Origin: Hymenopus coronatus
Taxonomy: Eukaryota > Arthropoda > Insecta > Mantodea > Hymenopodidae
NCBI GenBank assembly: GCA_030762935.1
Contig: CM060887.1
Coordinates: 16,174,501-16,238,500 of the forward strand
DNA: 64,000 bases
Reading direction: 5' to 3'
Of the stretch, positions 1 through 11,487 are shown piece after piece; position 1 is the stretch's first letter; the number at the start of each line of letters is the position of its first letter. The notes under the pieces are model-generated. The model ran no database searches and had not been told where the DNA came from. It saw only the letters and a program-made list of their open reading frames with translations. The position numbers and the translations under genes are program-made.

Positions 1-178
1 CTAACACCTCTTTCAAACAATGATTGGAAATACAAAAAATTCACTTATAAAAAAATTCAAAAAAATCTTCAAAAAACTCGAAATAAAACTAGCTCCACAA
101 AACAAATTCAACCTGAAGAACATTCTGAATAACCCCCTTAAGAATACAATTCAAAACACACTGAAATCCGGAATCTAT
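1..178 (+). mobile_element. Penelope-like element fragment (linker to GIY motif)
   Basis: In one frame the DNA encodes a lysine-rich linker, then NKFNLKNILNN and, at 161-178, LKSGIY. The Penelope-like element at 50.5-51.7 kb has the same order: a linker containing QFNIKNALK followed by RSGIYRI. The fragment stops exactly at the GIY half of the GIY-YIG endonuclease and family A repeat sequence follows directly. The left end is cut by the window and the upstream frame is not fully continuous. Assignment rests on similarity to the second copy in this window. Confidence 0.5.
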
Positions 179-329
179 TTCACTATTGTTTTAGCCTAGT
201 GTATTCTATTATTTCCCTTCTACTTAAAAGAAGGGATTGATTAGCATGAAGTAGACAAAAGAATAAGCTTTTTAACAATTTGTTAGAAATGTAGAGAAAC
301 TTATGTGAATGGAACACATCAGATTTTTA
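179..329 (+). repeat. Family A repeat, right-end fragment
   Basis: Matches the last 150 bp of family A: TTTTAGCCTAGTG, CATGAAGTAGA, AATAAGCTTTTTAACAA, then the subterminal TGTAGAGAAA, the ATGTG/CACAT hairpin and the end CAGATTTTT. It abuts the Penelope-like fragment. Confidence 0.8.
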
Positions 330-1289
330 GTTTATTTAGCAGTGGTGGTATCATGTGCATGAATTATTATTTGAAGTAATACAGTTCCAATTCAGTAAAA
401 AAGATGAAATAATAAAAACAAAGAAATGAAAATTATGCATTGTTGTCCAGTTGCATAGACAAATGTGTTATTCTTAGGGAGTGCTTGCACTTCAGCTAGC
501 TGGCACATCATTTACATTTATTCCTCACTTAAACATTGCATTTCTGCCATTCCACTATGTCACTAAAAGTGTTGCTCTTTAACAAAACAAAAGCACAATT
601 ATCTTGGTGCACAGGCAACAAACTTTGAACACCTTATTTGCTATCGGTACACATATAGAATTAACATCTTAAGCCATTACGAAAACAACAGGGCCAGTAA
701 CACACTACTGCAATCAAATAGTACAGAAGGATCTCACCTGATAGGAATGGAGGATAATCACATTGCTAAATATTGGCCCCAATGGAGAAGGAATCTTTGA
801 TGTCCTAGAAAGAGATGGAAGATTGAGCTGTGGTTTCCGAGCACAAAACTGTTAAACCCAAATTGTATAGTTCTATCCAACGATGCACCTGAAGTGTGGT
901 CTTCTGGTGCCCTTCATGAGCCAAACTTTTATTTTGAGTATTTCTAATTTTAAACCTAATTTAACGACAAAATTACTGCCTTCCGAATATCTTCCTAGTA
1001 TATACCCATAATCATGAAACTTGCTTTTGTACACTCTGTACTCAATTTTGCCCTCAACGAATAGATCTCAATTGTTGGAAATCAAGTCACTTTAATCCCA
1101 GCAAAGCTAACCCATAGCAAACGAAGTAGTCAGGTTTTTAAACAAACCTTCGCTAAAACTTGAGAGATTGCAAATGTAGGCTCAGTTGTGTGTCTTGTTT
1201 TGAATGGATGTTCCTAGTATAATATGGCTAAGAGACTACTTCTATTCTTATGTCTTCTATAAAAGGGCTTAAATTTTCACCAAATTGTT
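330..1289. other. No recognised feature
   Basis: AT-rich intronic or intergenic DNA. No coding frame, tRNA-like head or inverted repeat that I can support. Confidence 0.5.
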
Positions 1290-2240
1290 GCTAGACATGT
1301 TGAAAAAATTTCTAGAATTTAGATTCTCAATTATATAGGATCTACAATTGTCTGAATGTTTTATGCTTCAGTTTGATGAAAGTACTGATATTTGTGATAT
1401 TGGACAATTGCTTATTAGAATGGTCTTTCATCACTTAACAGAGGAATTTTTAAAAGTGCTGCCACTTCATTAGCATACTATGGGAGAAGACATTTAATGT
1501 ATTCCTGGAATTTACTAAAAGTAGTAATATTCCATTCTCTAAATTTGTTACTATAGCAGATATAATGACATGTTATTCTTTCCAGCCTTTAATGTTCATT
1601 TCCAGAATTTATCACTGTATCATCCACCAGGAAGCTGTATGCACAAGGGTTTTGAAGTTCAGCCAGGGGAAACTCTGGAATGATTCTGCAGTCTTCTGGA
1701 TGAGATAAGAGATCTTCTAAAATCATCGTTCTGACAATTTTATTAAGAACTTAAGATATCATGAATGGATAGAATTTGGTTTATTGGCAGATCCTTAAAA
1801 TTAAATGAGCTAAACATTGCAACATTTCAGCCATGATGAGTATTGTAAATACTTTTTGGAAGAAACTAAACTTATGGATTGCACATTTAAAAAGAAATTC
1901 TCTATCACACTTCCAACTTTGAAATTGGTTGTTTAAACCGTAAGTGTTGGTGAATATGATATAGCTTTTGTCCAGCATCTTAAAATTCTAGTCCAGAATT
2001 TAGTAACAGGTTTAGCCAGTTTTCAGCACTTCAGCCCTTCAGCCAGTTATTATGTTTTTCATTCCCTTCAGTTGACATTACTGAACTTGGAGGCAGGTGG
2101 GATTTTTGGAAATTGTAACCTTGAAGATTTGAGATGGAAATTTTAAATCTTCAAGAAGATATATCTTTGAAATCATGTTTATCAAGTTCAAGCAATTTCT
2201 GGGTTATAGTGGAAGGAATAAATATCCATCATTGGTAGTG
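1290..2240 (+). pseudogene. Decayed hAT transposase (ZBED5/SCAND3-like)
   Basis: Scattered over several frames are hAT transposase blocks of the type seen in ZBED5/FAM200-like proteins. Near 1370-1410 is LQFDESTDI, the block with the first catalytic Asp. Near 1605-1655 is HCIIHQEAVCTRVL. Near 2130-2200 is LEMEILNLQEDISLKS. The blocks are in the right order and spacing, but stops and frameshifts separate them. No BED zinc finger or terminal inverted repeats are visible. It is far more decayed than the element at 55-58 kb, so it is an older insertion of the same superfamily. Confidence 0.7.
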
Positions 2241-2263
2241 TTTTGAGAACATATTCTTTTTAA

Positions 2264-2352
2264 CTCTAGATAGGCTTCTAGCCAAGTAAGTACATGGATT
2301 GAGCCCAACATTTCAAAGATCTGTATCATCTTCGACCCCAGGGTAAACTGAT
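2264..2352. mobile_element. Penelope-type terminal repeat fragment
   Basis: Contains GGCTTCTAGCCAAGTAA, a short spacer and CCCAACATTTCAAAGAT. A segment at 31550-31640 has the same layout (GGCTTCTAGCCAGGTAAA then CCAACGTTTCGAAGAAG). Such segments resemble the terminal repeats of Penelope-like elements. Inference from shared layout; no coding part adjoins it. Confidence 0.35.
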
Positions 2353-2388
2353 AACTAAAAACTTTGGATCCATGTATTTATGTCTGCT

Positions 2389-2440
2389 TTGTTTGTTTGT
2401 TTTTTTTTGTTTGTTTGTTTGTTTGTTTGTTGTTTTTTTT
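2389..2440. repeat. (GTTT)n simple repeat
   Basis: Imperfect tandem GTTT and T-runs read directly from the sequence. Confidence 0.9.
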
Positions 2441-2650
2441 GGGTGCTATGAGGCAACATATATTTAATGACAGGCATGGGCACAGACCTTAAAAAAAAAA
2501 CTACAAGGGGGTAGTGAGCCTAATATTTTGAACTTCAGCATGGATGCGAACCAATCCTCGGTGCCAGATTGATTTCTTTATCTTCCCTGATCATTGTTTC
2601 CTAAGGAATGACATTTTGTTAAGTCACTACTCTTGATCTGTTACTCTTTG

Positions 2651-3338
2651 TTACTTTCTCTACATGTACTATGTACATGGTTTATAGAGAAGGTGTTTTA
2701 ATGCACCCAAAATTTTTGATACCAAGATTACACCAGAAATACATGTTTTATGTCCCCCTGAATAAAAAAAAACATTTCTGGAAAAAGTTCCATGTGTGTG
2801 CCTGTGGACAGCATAGCTAAAAATCAAAATGACTCTTAACGATTTTGAATATTACAGATATTTACCTAACAAATATGTATATTTTGAATTTTCTGGGAAT
2901 AGCCTCTGAAGACTACTTTATTCTGGATGAATTTTACAGAATTTTGCATAACTGCCAAACCGTAAGAGATAGACAAAAACTTACAAAAAATGTAGAGCAT
3001 ATTGAAACAATTTATGTTATATAAATTTTTTTCGTGTAGTTGATAGTTTTTTTTGTTACATTGTTTTTGGTTTCAGCTTTAAAAAATATACCTTTTTCAT
3101 ACAGGAATTTGTCAACTCGTGTCCATATAAACAAAGGAACTTCAGTCACATAGCAACCAGCTTTTCACCATCATTTTAATCTATGGTACTCCTTTATTTT
3201 GCTTCTACTTACAAGGAAGCAAGTAATATTACTGCTAATTTTTACTCGATTAGTATGAAGTAAATACAAGCATTAGCTTTTTAACAATTTATTGCAGAGA
3301 TGTAGAGAAAGTCATGTGAATGGAACACATCAGATTTT
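2651..3338 (+). repeat. Family A repeat copy
   Basis: Begins TTACTTTCTCTACATG with a degenerate left palindrome around ATGTACAT and ends TGTAGAGAAAGTCATGTGAA, then CACATCAGATTTT. Compared with longer copies it lacks much of the stretch between the CTGTGAACA and TTTTGATTAAAA blocks. Confidence 0.85.
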
Positions 3339-4018
3339 GTTGTTGCCACATCAGCTTAAATCCTCCAATTCAGCCGAATACAGTAGTAGATGAAGGTACC
3401 TGCAAATATTAGTCAATGGTGGCACTTAAGCCACTCTAAATATTAAAGTGAATGGTTGGAGAGAGATGAAAACATTAATTGTATTTAATAAGAGAATTCA
3501 GCAAAATAGACTATTAATAATCTATAATATATAGGAAGGGAGATTTTATCAGGTTATGATTGTGATTCTTACATTAGTTCTCAAATGGTAGATGACTCAT
3601 TAGACCATTACCAACTTTTTTTTTCTTCACTGCCTTCTAAATTAAGGTATAGTCGACTGTGACTACACCCAATGTATGAATATTGATAGCAACAATAGAA
3701 ATAGTGAAGTTATTTTATTTCAGCTTTTAATAATTAATACATGAAATGGAAACATTTTTTTATTTGAGGTTATTGCACTCATCTCATACATAAAATACAA
3801 ATTAATTATTTTCACTCCTTTTTTGAACTGGATAAAATTTTAAATAAACATTGTAAGTGAATTAATTGAAAGTATAATTGTTGAACTGATATTAATAGAA
3901 GTGGATGTTGGCTGCCTAGATTTTCACCATCTTACCAATGACAAAGGCAGAAGATTAATCATACAAATGTCAAGTGCAACAAGATTTCAAAGTAATGAAC
4001 ATCAGCTGCGATAAGATT
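3339..4018. other. No recognised feature
   Basis: Very AT-rich sequence; I see no coding frame or element ends. Confidence 0.5.
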
Positions 4019-4390
4019 TTTCGACAATATTGATCCAGTCAGATGGCGACATTGCAGATTCTAGTTCAGTTTTAGATTTGACTCTGCCATTGATTGATTG
4101 ATTGACCAACATGGCTGCCCATGCACAAGTGCACAAAATGAACAGAAGACTGAATTTTGCATTGGAAAGACTAACCAATTTTCAGAAAGTCCATTTTTAC
4201 CCCTTGTTTCAATCCAGTTCATTTACATACACCTAACGTACCTAACCTTGACGAAATCTCGAAACCTGTCTTTCACCTGTCACATAGCCATATTGTCTCC
4301 GTAACCAGCAGGAAAGCTCAGGAAAGAGCCATTGTCTAAAACTGAACTAGAATCTGCAATCTCGCAGTCAGATGATAGCAATTGTCGAAA
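4019..4390. mobile_element. MITE-like element with ~60-bp inverted ends
   Basis: The left arm (4019-4079) and right arm (4331-4390) are imperfect reverse complements sharing TCGACAAT, AGTCAGAT/ATCTGACT and ATTGCAGATTCTAGTTCAG. The ~250-bp interior has a short (GATT)n run at 4090-4105 and encodes nothing convincing. A clean target duplication is not obvious. The structure fits a non-autonomous DNA transposon. Confidence 0.7.
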
Positions 4391-4984
4391 TTGCCAAATC
4401 TCTGCCGTTCCATAGATGCTTTAATAGTGGAATTGAATTGTCACTGCAATGCCAGTGAATCAGTACCAAAAAAGAATTCTTATGTACCTAGGAACCTATT
4501 AAATGCTCATCGTTACAGATGGTGTAAACCTTTACAAAGCTGCATGTTTTATTCTAACTAGGTTTTCTGCAATTGCTGGGAAGTAGTGCAATGTATTTGC
4601 AGATACTTAATGGCATGATAAATAAAATGAAATATGGTTCTGTATCTTGTATTATTAAGAGCTGACATGGTACTGTGATATGTGATTTAAATTGTATCTA
4701 TCCTTCTATTTATGTCTGTTCTTTCCAAATATGTATACATCAAACTATGCAATCTCGCTTTCTGCATTTATTTAGAAACATGCAAAAGTATATGTTTTTG
4801 TGAAAAGTCTCTGCTGATAGCATAGACCACAGGAGTTGCAGTTCAGGTTGAACTACATAAAATAATGCAGATGAATAAAGCCTTTGAGGATCATAACCAA
4901 ATAGGAGTTTTAGAAAAGGTACTTGTAATTACCAAAACATAAGTGATTTGTTGGAAAGGTAGAATCAGAGTGAAAAATTCATTG

Positions 4985-5064
4985 CCATAAATGAGATTTT
5001 AATCGTGAATCTTGTATGTGCTCTTGGTCTAATCAATTGAGCTACCAGGGCAATATGCTTGTAT
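4985..5064 (-). repeat. tRNA-derived SINE head (degenerate)
   Basis: On the - strand GGTAGCTCAATTGATTAG is a good Pol III box A with tRNA D-arm layout. A weak box B-like stretch follows about 35 nt later. The flanking word GCATATTGCC resembles the head of the SINE at 11.2-11.5 kb. Family A sequence begins just beyond its 5' side. Confidence 0.45.
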
Positions 5065-5085
5065 ACTATTTATTTCTCCAACTGA

Positions 5086-5853
5086 CCTTTTTCTCTACAC
5101 ATGCATAGTGTATAGAGAGGGTATTGCATTCTACCCAAAAATTTTGATGCCAAGATTTCACCAGAAATAGACGTTTTAGGGTCCCCTGTATCCAAAAAAA
5201 GGCATTCTAGAGAAAGGTCTATGTCTGTGAACACCACAACTCAAAAACGAAAAGCTGATAAAATACCAAACTTGGTATATAAGTTAAGAATTTTCCAAGG
5301 ATGCAACACGGGGACTTTGAGGAAAATTCCCCCACCCCAAACTACCCTTGCACATGGAAAATTTTTCGACAATTTTGATTTGCTCAAAAATTGGTAATGA
5401 TTTTGATTAAAATACTGTATATTAAATATTTTTATTTACACGGCAAATAAAATGTATATCTTGAATTTTACAGGAGTAGCCTTTAAAAACCTCTTTATTC
5501 TGAATGAATTTTGCTGGAAATCACAACTAGTAAACCTTGAAACACACAATATGTCATACATTTTTTTCATGGAGTTCACCATTTTTGAGATATTAATTGT
5601 TGGTTTTAGTTTTAAAGTACTTCTAACTTTTCACATGTGGAAATTTACCAATTTGTGGCAATGCAAAGAAGTGGATTTCAACCACATGGCAACCAGCTTT
5701 TGATAGATTTGACTATCGTTTTAGCCTGGCATATCCCATTATTTTCCTTCTTTTTACATGAAAGCATTTCTGCTAATCTATCTCAATTAGCATGAAGTAA
5801 ATAAAAGAATAAGCTTTGTTACATAGACGTAGAGAAAGTAGTAAGAATGGAAC
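5086..5853 (+). repeat. Family A repeat copy
   Basis: Begins TTTTTCTCTACACATG with a partial left palindrome, carries the block CCCCACCCCAAACTACCC and ends near TAGAGAAAGTAGTAAGAATG. Orientation matches the 14-3-3 epsilon gene. Confidence 0.85.
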
Positions 5854-6300
5854 ATTAACTCCCATAAACCCCAAGTTTTGCAAATTGCTTTTGAGATGGC
5901 ATACCCCATTGGTGATGTACAATATCATTAGTTGCTAAAATTGTAAACCCCGAACTTAATGGTTTACCACTATTATGATCATGACTGATTTGTTGTTGAA
6001 AATAGATGTGAATTCCAGCACAACCATTTTGAATTTTGCACAACACCCAAAAGGAAACATAGGTAAAATTGTGTAACAGGCTGTATAATCTTGTTTTAAT
6101 CAATCTGAGAATTTCTCAAATGATCAGAATCCCTCACGAGTGAAAGTATTAATTCATATTTTGTTCACACAGTCTTTTAAAAATGCTTTTCTGTAAATAT
6201 TTAATATAAGAAAAAAATGGCCCAAGAATAACTCATTTTACCTTTTTTTGTGTATTTAACTAGTGCATTAAATGTTTTTGGTATTGTTTCTTTTTAACAG

Positions 6301-6500
6301 AAATGGTGGAAGCGATGAAGAAAGTGGCTTCGCTTGATGTAGAACTGACAGTAGAGGAACGTAACCTTCTGTCAGTAGCTTACAAAAATGTGATTGGAGC
6401 CCGCAGGGCCAGCTGGAGAATAATCAGTTCCATTGAACAGAAGGAAGAAAATAAAGGTGCTGAGGAAAAGCTTGAAATGATCAGGACATACAGATCTCAG
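6301..6500 (+). CDS. 14-3-3epsilon: 14-3-3 epsilon, internal coding exon (about residues 22-88)
   Basis: 14-3-3 epsilon is a cytosolic dimeric adaptor that binds phosphoserine/phosphothreonine peptides in many signalling pathways. The acceptor is a pyrimidine tract plus AACAG ending at 6300. The exon opens with the last two bases of a codon, then [20 protein letters not shown], and ends at CAG|GTACAT in phase 0. It holds the family signature [11 protein letters not shown] and the phosphopeptide-pocket residues K50 and R57 within [13 protein letters not shown]. The [14 protein letters not shown] segment resembles insect more than vertebrate epsilon. The start codon and first helices (about 21 residues) lie on an exon upstream of this window. 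The internal ATG at 6303 is not the start. Confidence 0.97.
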
Positions 6501-6828
6501 GTACATGACTTGATAAATTAAGTTATACTATAAGGCATACGGTAAAACCCTGTTTAACCATTATAATAATGGAGGTTGGTAGATAACTAAAAATGTTTTC
6601 ATAACAGTAGGGCTAATAAGCATATTATTACACAAACTCATTAAACACATGAGTCGGAACAGCTGGCATTAGAAAAATGGCAATAAGGTGTTTGTAGGGC
6701 AGTGCTGCTTAGTAAGAGGTAACCAAGACAAGTGTGCATGCTTACTAACTCGCACTGCTAGACAACAATACATTATGATCACTATTTTAGTGTGGTTGCT
6801 TGACCACAAAAGTGCATAGTTGTAGACA

Positions 6829-6960
6829 TTATAGGGGATAGTGTGTCTGCCTCGCATTCCAAAGTTTCAAGTTCTAATCTTGGTTAGAATGAGTTACCCA
6901 GATACGGTTTGGGGGGGGGGGAGTTCTCTTATACTGAGAAGATGAATATCAAGTAACATA
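6829..6960 (+). repeat. Possible tRNA-derived SINE fragment
   Basis: GGGGATAGTGTGTCTGCC followed by TTCAAGTTCTAATCTTGG has box A/box B spacing typical of a tRNA-derived head. A G-run sits at 6909-6920. No tail or target duplication was identified. Confidence 0.4.
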
Positions 6961-7159
6961 AACCCCCAAGCTCATATGATGATTATTTCACCAATTTCAA
7001 TTATCTACTATAATCTACCAGGTATGGGGGTGTTGCCCCCCCCCCTGCAAAAAAAAAATCTCCTTGTTTTAAGACATGATATTGCTGTGATTGCAAGATA
7101 ACTCTTGTAACAGGCTTAAATTAATTGCAAGATAAGTATTGTAACAGGCTTAAATTATT

Positions 7160-7922
7160 TTCGCTACTATTTACATACATTGTAAGTAGAGAAACCATTG
7201 CATTCTGCCCAAAAATTCATCCTGAGATTTCACCAAAAGCACACTTTGAAGAACCCTGAATAATAATAATAAAGTCTCTTTAAAGAAAGGTCTGTCCCTA
7301 AACAGCATAACTAATAAACTAAGTAGCAGCAAACTTGGAATAACATCCCAGTATCTTCCAAGGATGCAATACAAAGAATTTCAGGAAAATTCCCCACCCC
7401 AGGCTGCCCTTTTCTAAAAAAATGCAATTTTGATTAAAATGTCATATATGAAAGATGTGCATTTAGATGAAAATAAAATGTCTATCTTGAGTGTTCTGGG
7501 GATAGAGAGGTAAAAATCTTATTACACAAAAAATAATCTTGTTAAAACATGCAATTTGTCAAATACATTTTTCTTGTGGAGTAACCATTTTAGAGATATT
7601 CCTCGTTATTGGTTTAAATGATTCAATATTTTTTTTTTAAAGTAGTCATTGTTTCTTTTTCTTTTTTGTTATGTTTTTTTTTTTATTTATTTTACTCCTG
7701 GTCTAAGAATTTCAATTCACCAAATAGTGAACGAATTTAAAAGATTTGGCTCACTTTAGCCTAGTGTATTCCCTTTATTTCCCTTGTACCTACAAGAAAA
7801 TAAGTAATAAGACTAATATTGTTAATGTATATCTCCATTAGCATGAATTAGAGAGAATAAGCTTTTATCAGAATGGTTTGCTGCAGAGTAGGTAAAAGTT
7901 ATGTGAATAGATCAGATTTTTA
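7160..7922 (+). repeat. Family A repeat copy
   Basis: Diverged copy. The left end is degraded (TACATACATTGTAAGTAGAG) and the right end is GTTATGTGAATAG then ATCAGATTTTT. Internal blocks CCCCACCCCAGGCTGCCC and TTGATTAAAATGTC are present. Confidence 0.8.
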
Positions 7923-8002
7923 AAAGCACTTTTCACGCAATTTTTTGGAATTCTGAAGTTATACTGGAAGTTCAAATGAGTACCAGGAGAGAATTTTTAA
8001 TG

Positions 8003-8128
8003 GAATATATATATATATATATTCATACTTCCAGGCTCTGTGGGGGGATAGGGAATAATTCTGGTTAAAGAAAAATTCTCTGCATTAGCCGGGAATAGAA
8101 CCTGGAACCTCCGGGTGAGAAGTTGACA
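8003..8128 (-). repeat. SINE, GCCTCTG family (5'-truncated)
   Basis: On the - strand a box B region (GTTCTATTCCCGGC) is followed by TCTTTAACCAGAATTATTCC and CACAGAGCCTGGAAGTATG. The same body occurs at 17.2 and 37.2 kb. The tRNA head is cut after GTCAACTTCTC. A (TA)n run at 8003-8024 marks its tail. Confidence 0.75.
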
Positions 8129-8963
8129 CAATTTTATTTTGCGAGTATCAGCTTTTGCAACATAATTATAGCATGAGTTGAGCTGACCTGTGTCATTGCA
8201 TGTTGCCACATTTATTTTCAAAACAAGCTAATTTTTGCTGCATACAGCAATTTTCTAGAACAAAACAAAATCTTATTTAATAAGCCAGATTGTTTACACA
8301 GTGATGGAGAATCTAGGTTTTACTTTAAGCTTTCTTAAAAATAATAAAATTATATTGTAATCATGTACTTAAATATAATTTAGTTCAAGTGCTGAGAGAC
8401 TACTGTTCCAGCCTACATTATATCCTGCCTAGAATTCCTTGTCGCCTGTTGCTTAAAAAGAAATATTTTCAATAAAGCGTAAAGTGCAGAGACATAAAAC
8501 TTGCTGTTAATGCTAGAAATTAATTTAACACATTAATCATGTTCTCAGATGTTGCCAGCTCCAATTTTCTGCAAATACATTGTTTGCAGGGAAAGTTTAG
8601 AAAATACTTTTCCAAACTATGTTGCATTCTATGGAACATTTCATTCATGCAAACCATTTCAAATGCCAAACATTTTAGAAAAATTCATTTATATTCTTTG
8701 TGTGTAGCCATTGCTGCTTCAGGTCATTTGAATTATTGACCACAAATTATTTTATTTTGGAGAATAGAACATGATGCATGGAGATAATTCTGTATTTGGA
8801 AAGATGAAGCAATCATGCAGAAATTGTTTCCATTGCAGTGTGGATATAGGGTAACACAACAAGATTTCATATATGCCAGTCTTTAGATGTTGAATGTTCA
8901 CTTTCATGGTAGGGAGTGGAATTTTGTAAAGTAGCATCCAATAGTGTCTCCTATAAGCAGCCA
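8129..8963. other. No recognised feature
   Basis: AT-rich intron sequence; short frames only, none resembling a known protein. Confidence 0.5.
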
Positions 8964-9810
8964 TTTTTACTTTCTCTATACTCAACTATGTACATAGTGG
9001 ATAGAGGATGTATTGCACTCCACCAAAAAATTTGATACCAAGATTTCACCGGAAATATATGTTTTAGGGTCCCTGTATCCAAAAAAAGTATTTTCAAAAA
9101 AAGGTCTGTGTGTGTGGGTGTGTCTGTGAACACGATAACTCAAAAACAAAAAGTTGGTAAAATACCAAACTTTGTATTTAAGTTTAGTATCTTCCAGGGA
9201 TGAGACACGAAGATTTTGAGAAAAATCCCCCCACCCCAAACTACCCTTTACATGGAACTTTTTTCGAAAATTTTGATTTTCTGAAAAATGGCTCTAACGA
9301 TTTTGATTAAAATATTGTACATTAAAGTTATTTACCTGACAAATAAAATGTATATTCTGGAATTTCTGGGAATAGCCTCTGAAGACTACTTTATTCTGGA
9401 TGAATTTTTCATAACTACTAAACCGTAAGAGATGGACAAAAACTTAACCCATAAAAAATGTAGAGGACGTTAAAACACACAATTTGTTATATACATTTTT
9501 TTCGTGGAGTTGAGATATTCCTCTTTATTGGTTTCAGCTTTGAAAAACTTACACTTTTCTCATACAGGAATTTGTCAACTCCTGTCAATACAAACTAAGG
9601 AACATCAGTCACATAGCAACCAGCTTTTGGCTTTCACTTTAACCTATGGTACTCCCTTATTTCGGTTCTACTTACTATAAAGCAAGAAATAAGATTATTT
9701 CTGCTAATTTTTCTCGATTAGCATGAAATAAATAAAAGATAAGCTTATTAACAATAATAATTTACAGAGATATAGAGAAAGTCATGCGAGTGTAACACAT
9801 CAGATTTTTA
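8964..9810 (+). repeat. Family A repeat copy, near complete
   Basis: One of the best copies. It begins TTTTTACTTTCTCTA and has the left palindrome (CTATGTACATAG core). It then carries the TTTCACCGGAAATAT, CTGTGAACACGATAACTC, CCCCCCACCCCAAACTACCC and GGAATAGCCTCTGAAGAC blocks, and ends AACACATCAGATTTTTA. On the antisense strand it holds an open frame starting MGWGDFSQNL that recurs in other copies. Confidence 0.9.
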
Positions 9811-11161
9811 TAGGTCAAGCTGAAGTCCCCTCCCATGAAAGATTGAATATCTGGGCTTTCTCTCCCAAAGTTTGGCAAAAAGAAAATTATTTTGAAATTG
9901 GGATGGTTCCCTAATAATATTATAATTTTTTGCACATTCAGTGTTTAAAAATATCGAATTGTAAAACTATAAAAATAGGAAATGTTTACCTCTTCAGTTT
10001 TCTTTCTCACTTCTCAGAGCCACTCAACCCTGGGGGAGAAATGGCCAATATGTGCTTCACTAACTGAACTCTTTGATTATAGGTTATCTTTAATACAGTC
10101 TTGTGCAAGGTCATTGGCAGAGTACCAAGTAGCTAATTGTGCAGAAGATGAGACTAAAGTCTGGCATTACTGTTTAAAAATTATAAATTTTTTCCTGGTG
10201 AAGAATAACTCTGGGATAGAATTTAAAACCACCCCCCCCCCCCTCTCCCAGTGTATTTTCTGTATAAAAATTGCAGGTCAGTCTGTGACATCAATGTGAC
10301 AAATGCCACTTGTTAGTTCCCTCAAATGGAACTGTTACAATATTGCTATCAGCTAAGAAGAAAGAAGAAAAGATTTTCTTGCCAACACTTGTTCCCTTTA
10401 TATCGGGATCTCTCCTGGGAATACCCAGAAGGGCACAGAGTTTATGGACCGTATTGGTATTTCCAGCTTTTGTTACAGGTTATAATCAGACAGTAATTTT
10501 TAAGCAGAGTCAGGATGAAATAAAAGGAAGTTAAACTGTTGCTGACTTAATGTAGTGATGTAACAGATAACAAACCAACAGCAATCCCTGATAGTTGGCC
10601 CATTCATGTATATCTGTACATCAATGACAATGTATGTTGGCCATTTCTGTTTATTATTTATGTTTATACTGTTTAAGGGTAGCTAACATACTGCCTAAGA
10701 ATTCCTATGTAAATTTTTTTTTAAATGCTAAATTTTTATAACATTTTTGGCAACAATCCACGCTTCGCACCCCCCCCCCCCCCCCTGCCTATCTGTAAAT
10801 TGTTGTAATCTATTGACTGCAGAATGTTTTGATGCTTTCTTTGAGAATAGTTTTCACTGAGCTAATCCATTACCAAGAGTTTAAATTGCGGAATAGTAAT
10901 AATATTCCTACAACATAATATTGTACTCTTCCATCTATTGTTGATGCCTTGACTATCTTGCAAGGTCTATGTTTATGGGAAATTAGAAATCATTTCTCAA
11001 AAAAAGTCTTGAATCATCCTTAGATCTAGGGCAGCAATATACCTTGTCCAGGTTTGCATTTGTTGCTGAAACTTGTGTAAAGCTTACTGTTTACAAATAC
11101 ATAATGAAACAACTTAAAATATATGTAGAGCCAGACTGAAAAACTCAATGCCATAGCCAGA
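9811..11161. other. No recognised feature; C-runs
   Basis: Contains C-runs at 10231-10243 and 10771-10786. Two open frames of 105 and 74 codons at 9982-10534 resemble nothing I know and are not supported as genes. Confidence 0.45.
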
Positions 11162-11487
11162 TTTTTTTTTTTTTTTTTTTCCTTTTTTCCCTACATTTGC
11201 TTTGTTGGCATTTTTATTCATAAATACATACACATTTACAGACATCCATGCCCAAGGCAGTATTCAAGTGATCTGCCATGCCACAAAGCACCAAATCTAG
11301 GAACTTAGGCAAGCACAGCCAATAAAAATCTATGAAGGCTTGAACCTTCAACTCACACTACATCTTGACCCAATGCCCACAGGCTTACCATAGAGTTAAA
11401 TAATGTCACTATTGGATTTGAACTATGGATCTTCCAGTCTTGAGCTGGTAGCTCTAACAACTGAGGTACCATAGCAACATGCCAGCT
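11162..11487 (-). repeat. tRNA-derived SINE with poly(A) tail
   Basis: On the - strand the head has box A (GGTACCTCAGTTGTTAGAGC, 11457-11475 region) and box B (AGTTCAAATCC, 11414-11428 region). A ~230-bp body follows and ends in a long A-run, seen as T-run 11161-11184 on the + strand. Length about 325 bp and tail position suit an intact SINE. Confidence 0.65.

Noticed and set aside
1781..1978. A - strand frame of 65 codons
   Set aside because: It is antisense to the hAT relic.
2389..2440. CRISPR-like or regulatory array
   Set aside because: Simple (GTTT)n microsatellite; no spacers, eukaryotic context.
6303..6305. ATG as the 14-3-3 epsilon start
   Set aside because: The two bases before it are coding and the family has about 22 residues upstream; it is Met23.
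9982..10534. Two successive open frames (105 and 74 codons)
   Set aside because: Interrupted by a C-run and lacking any motif; likely chance.
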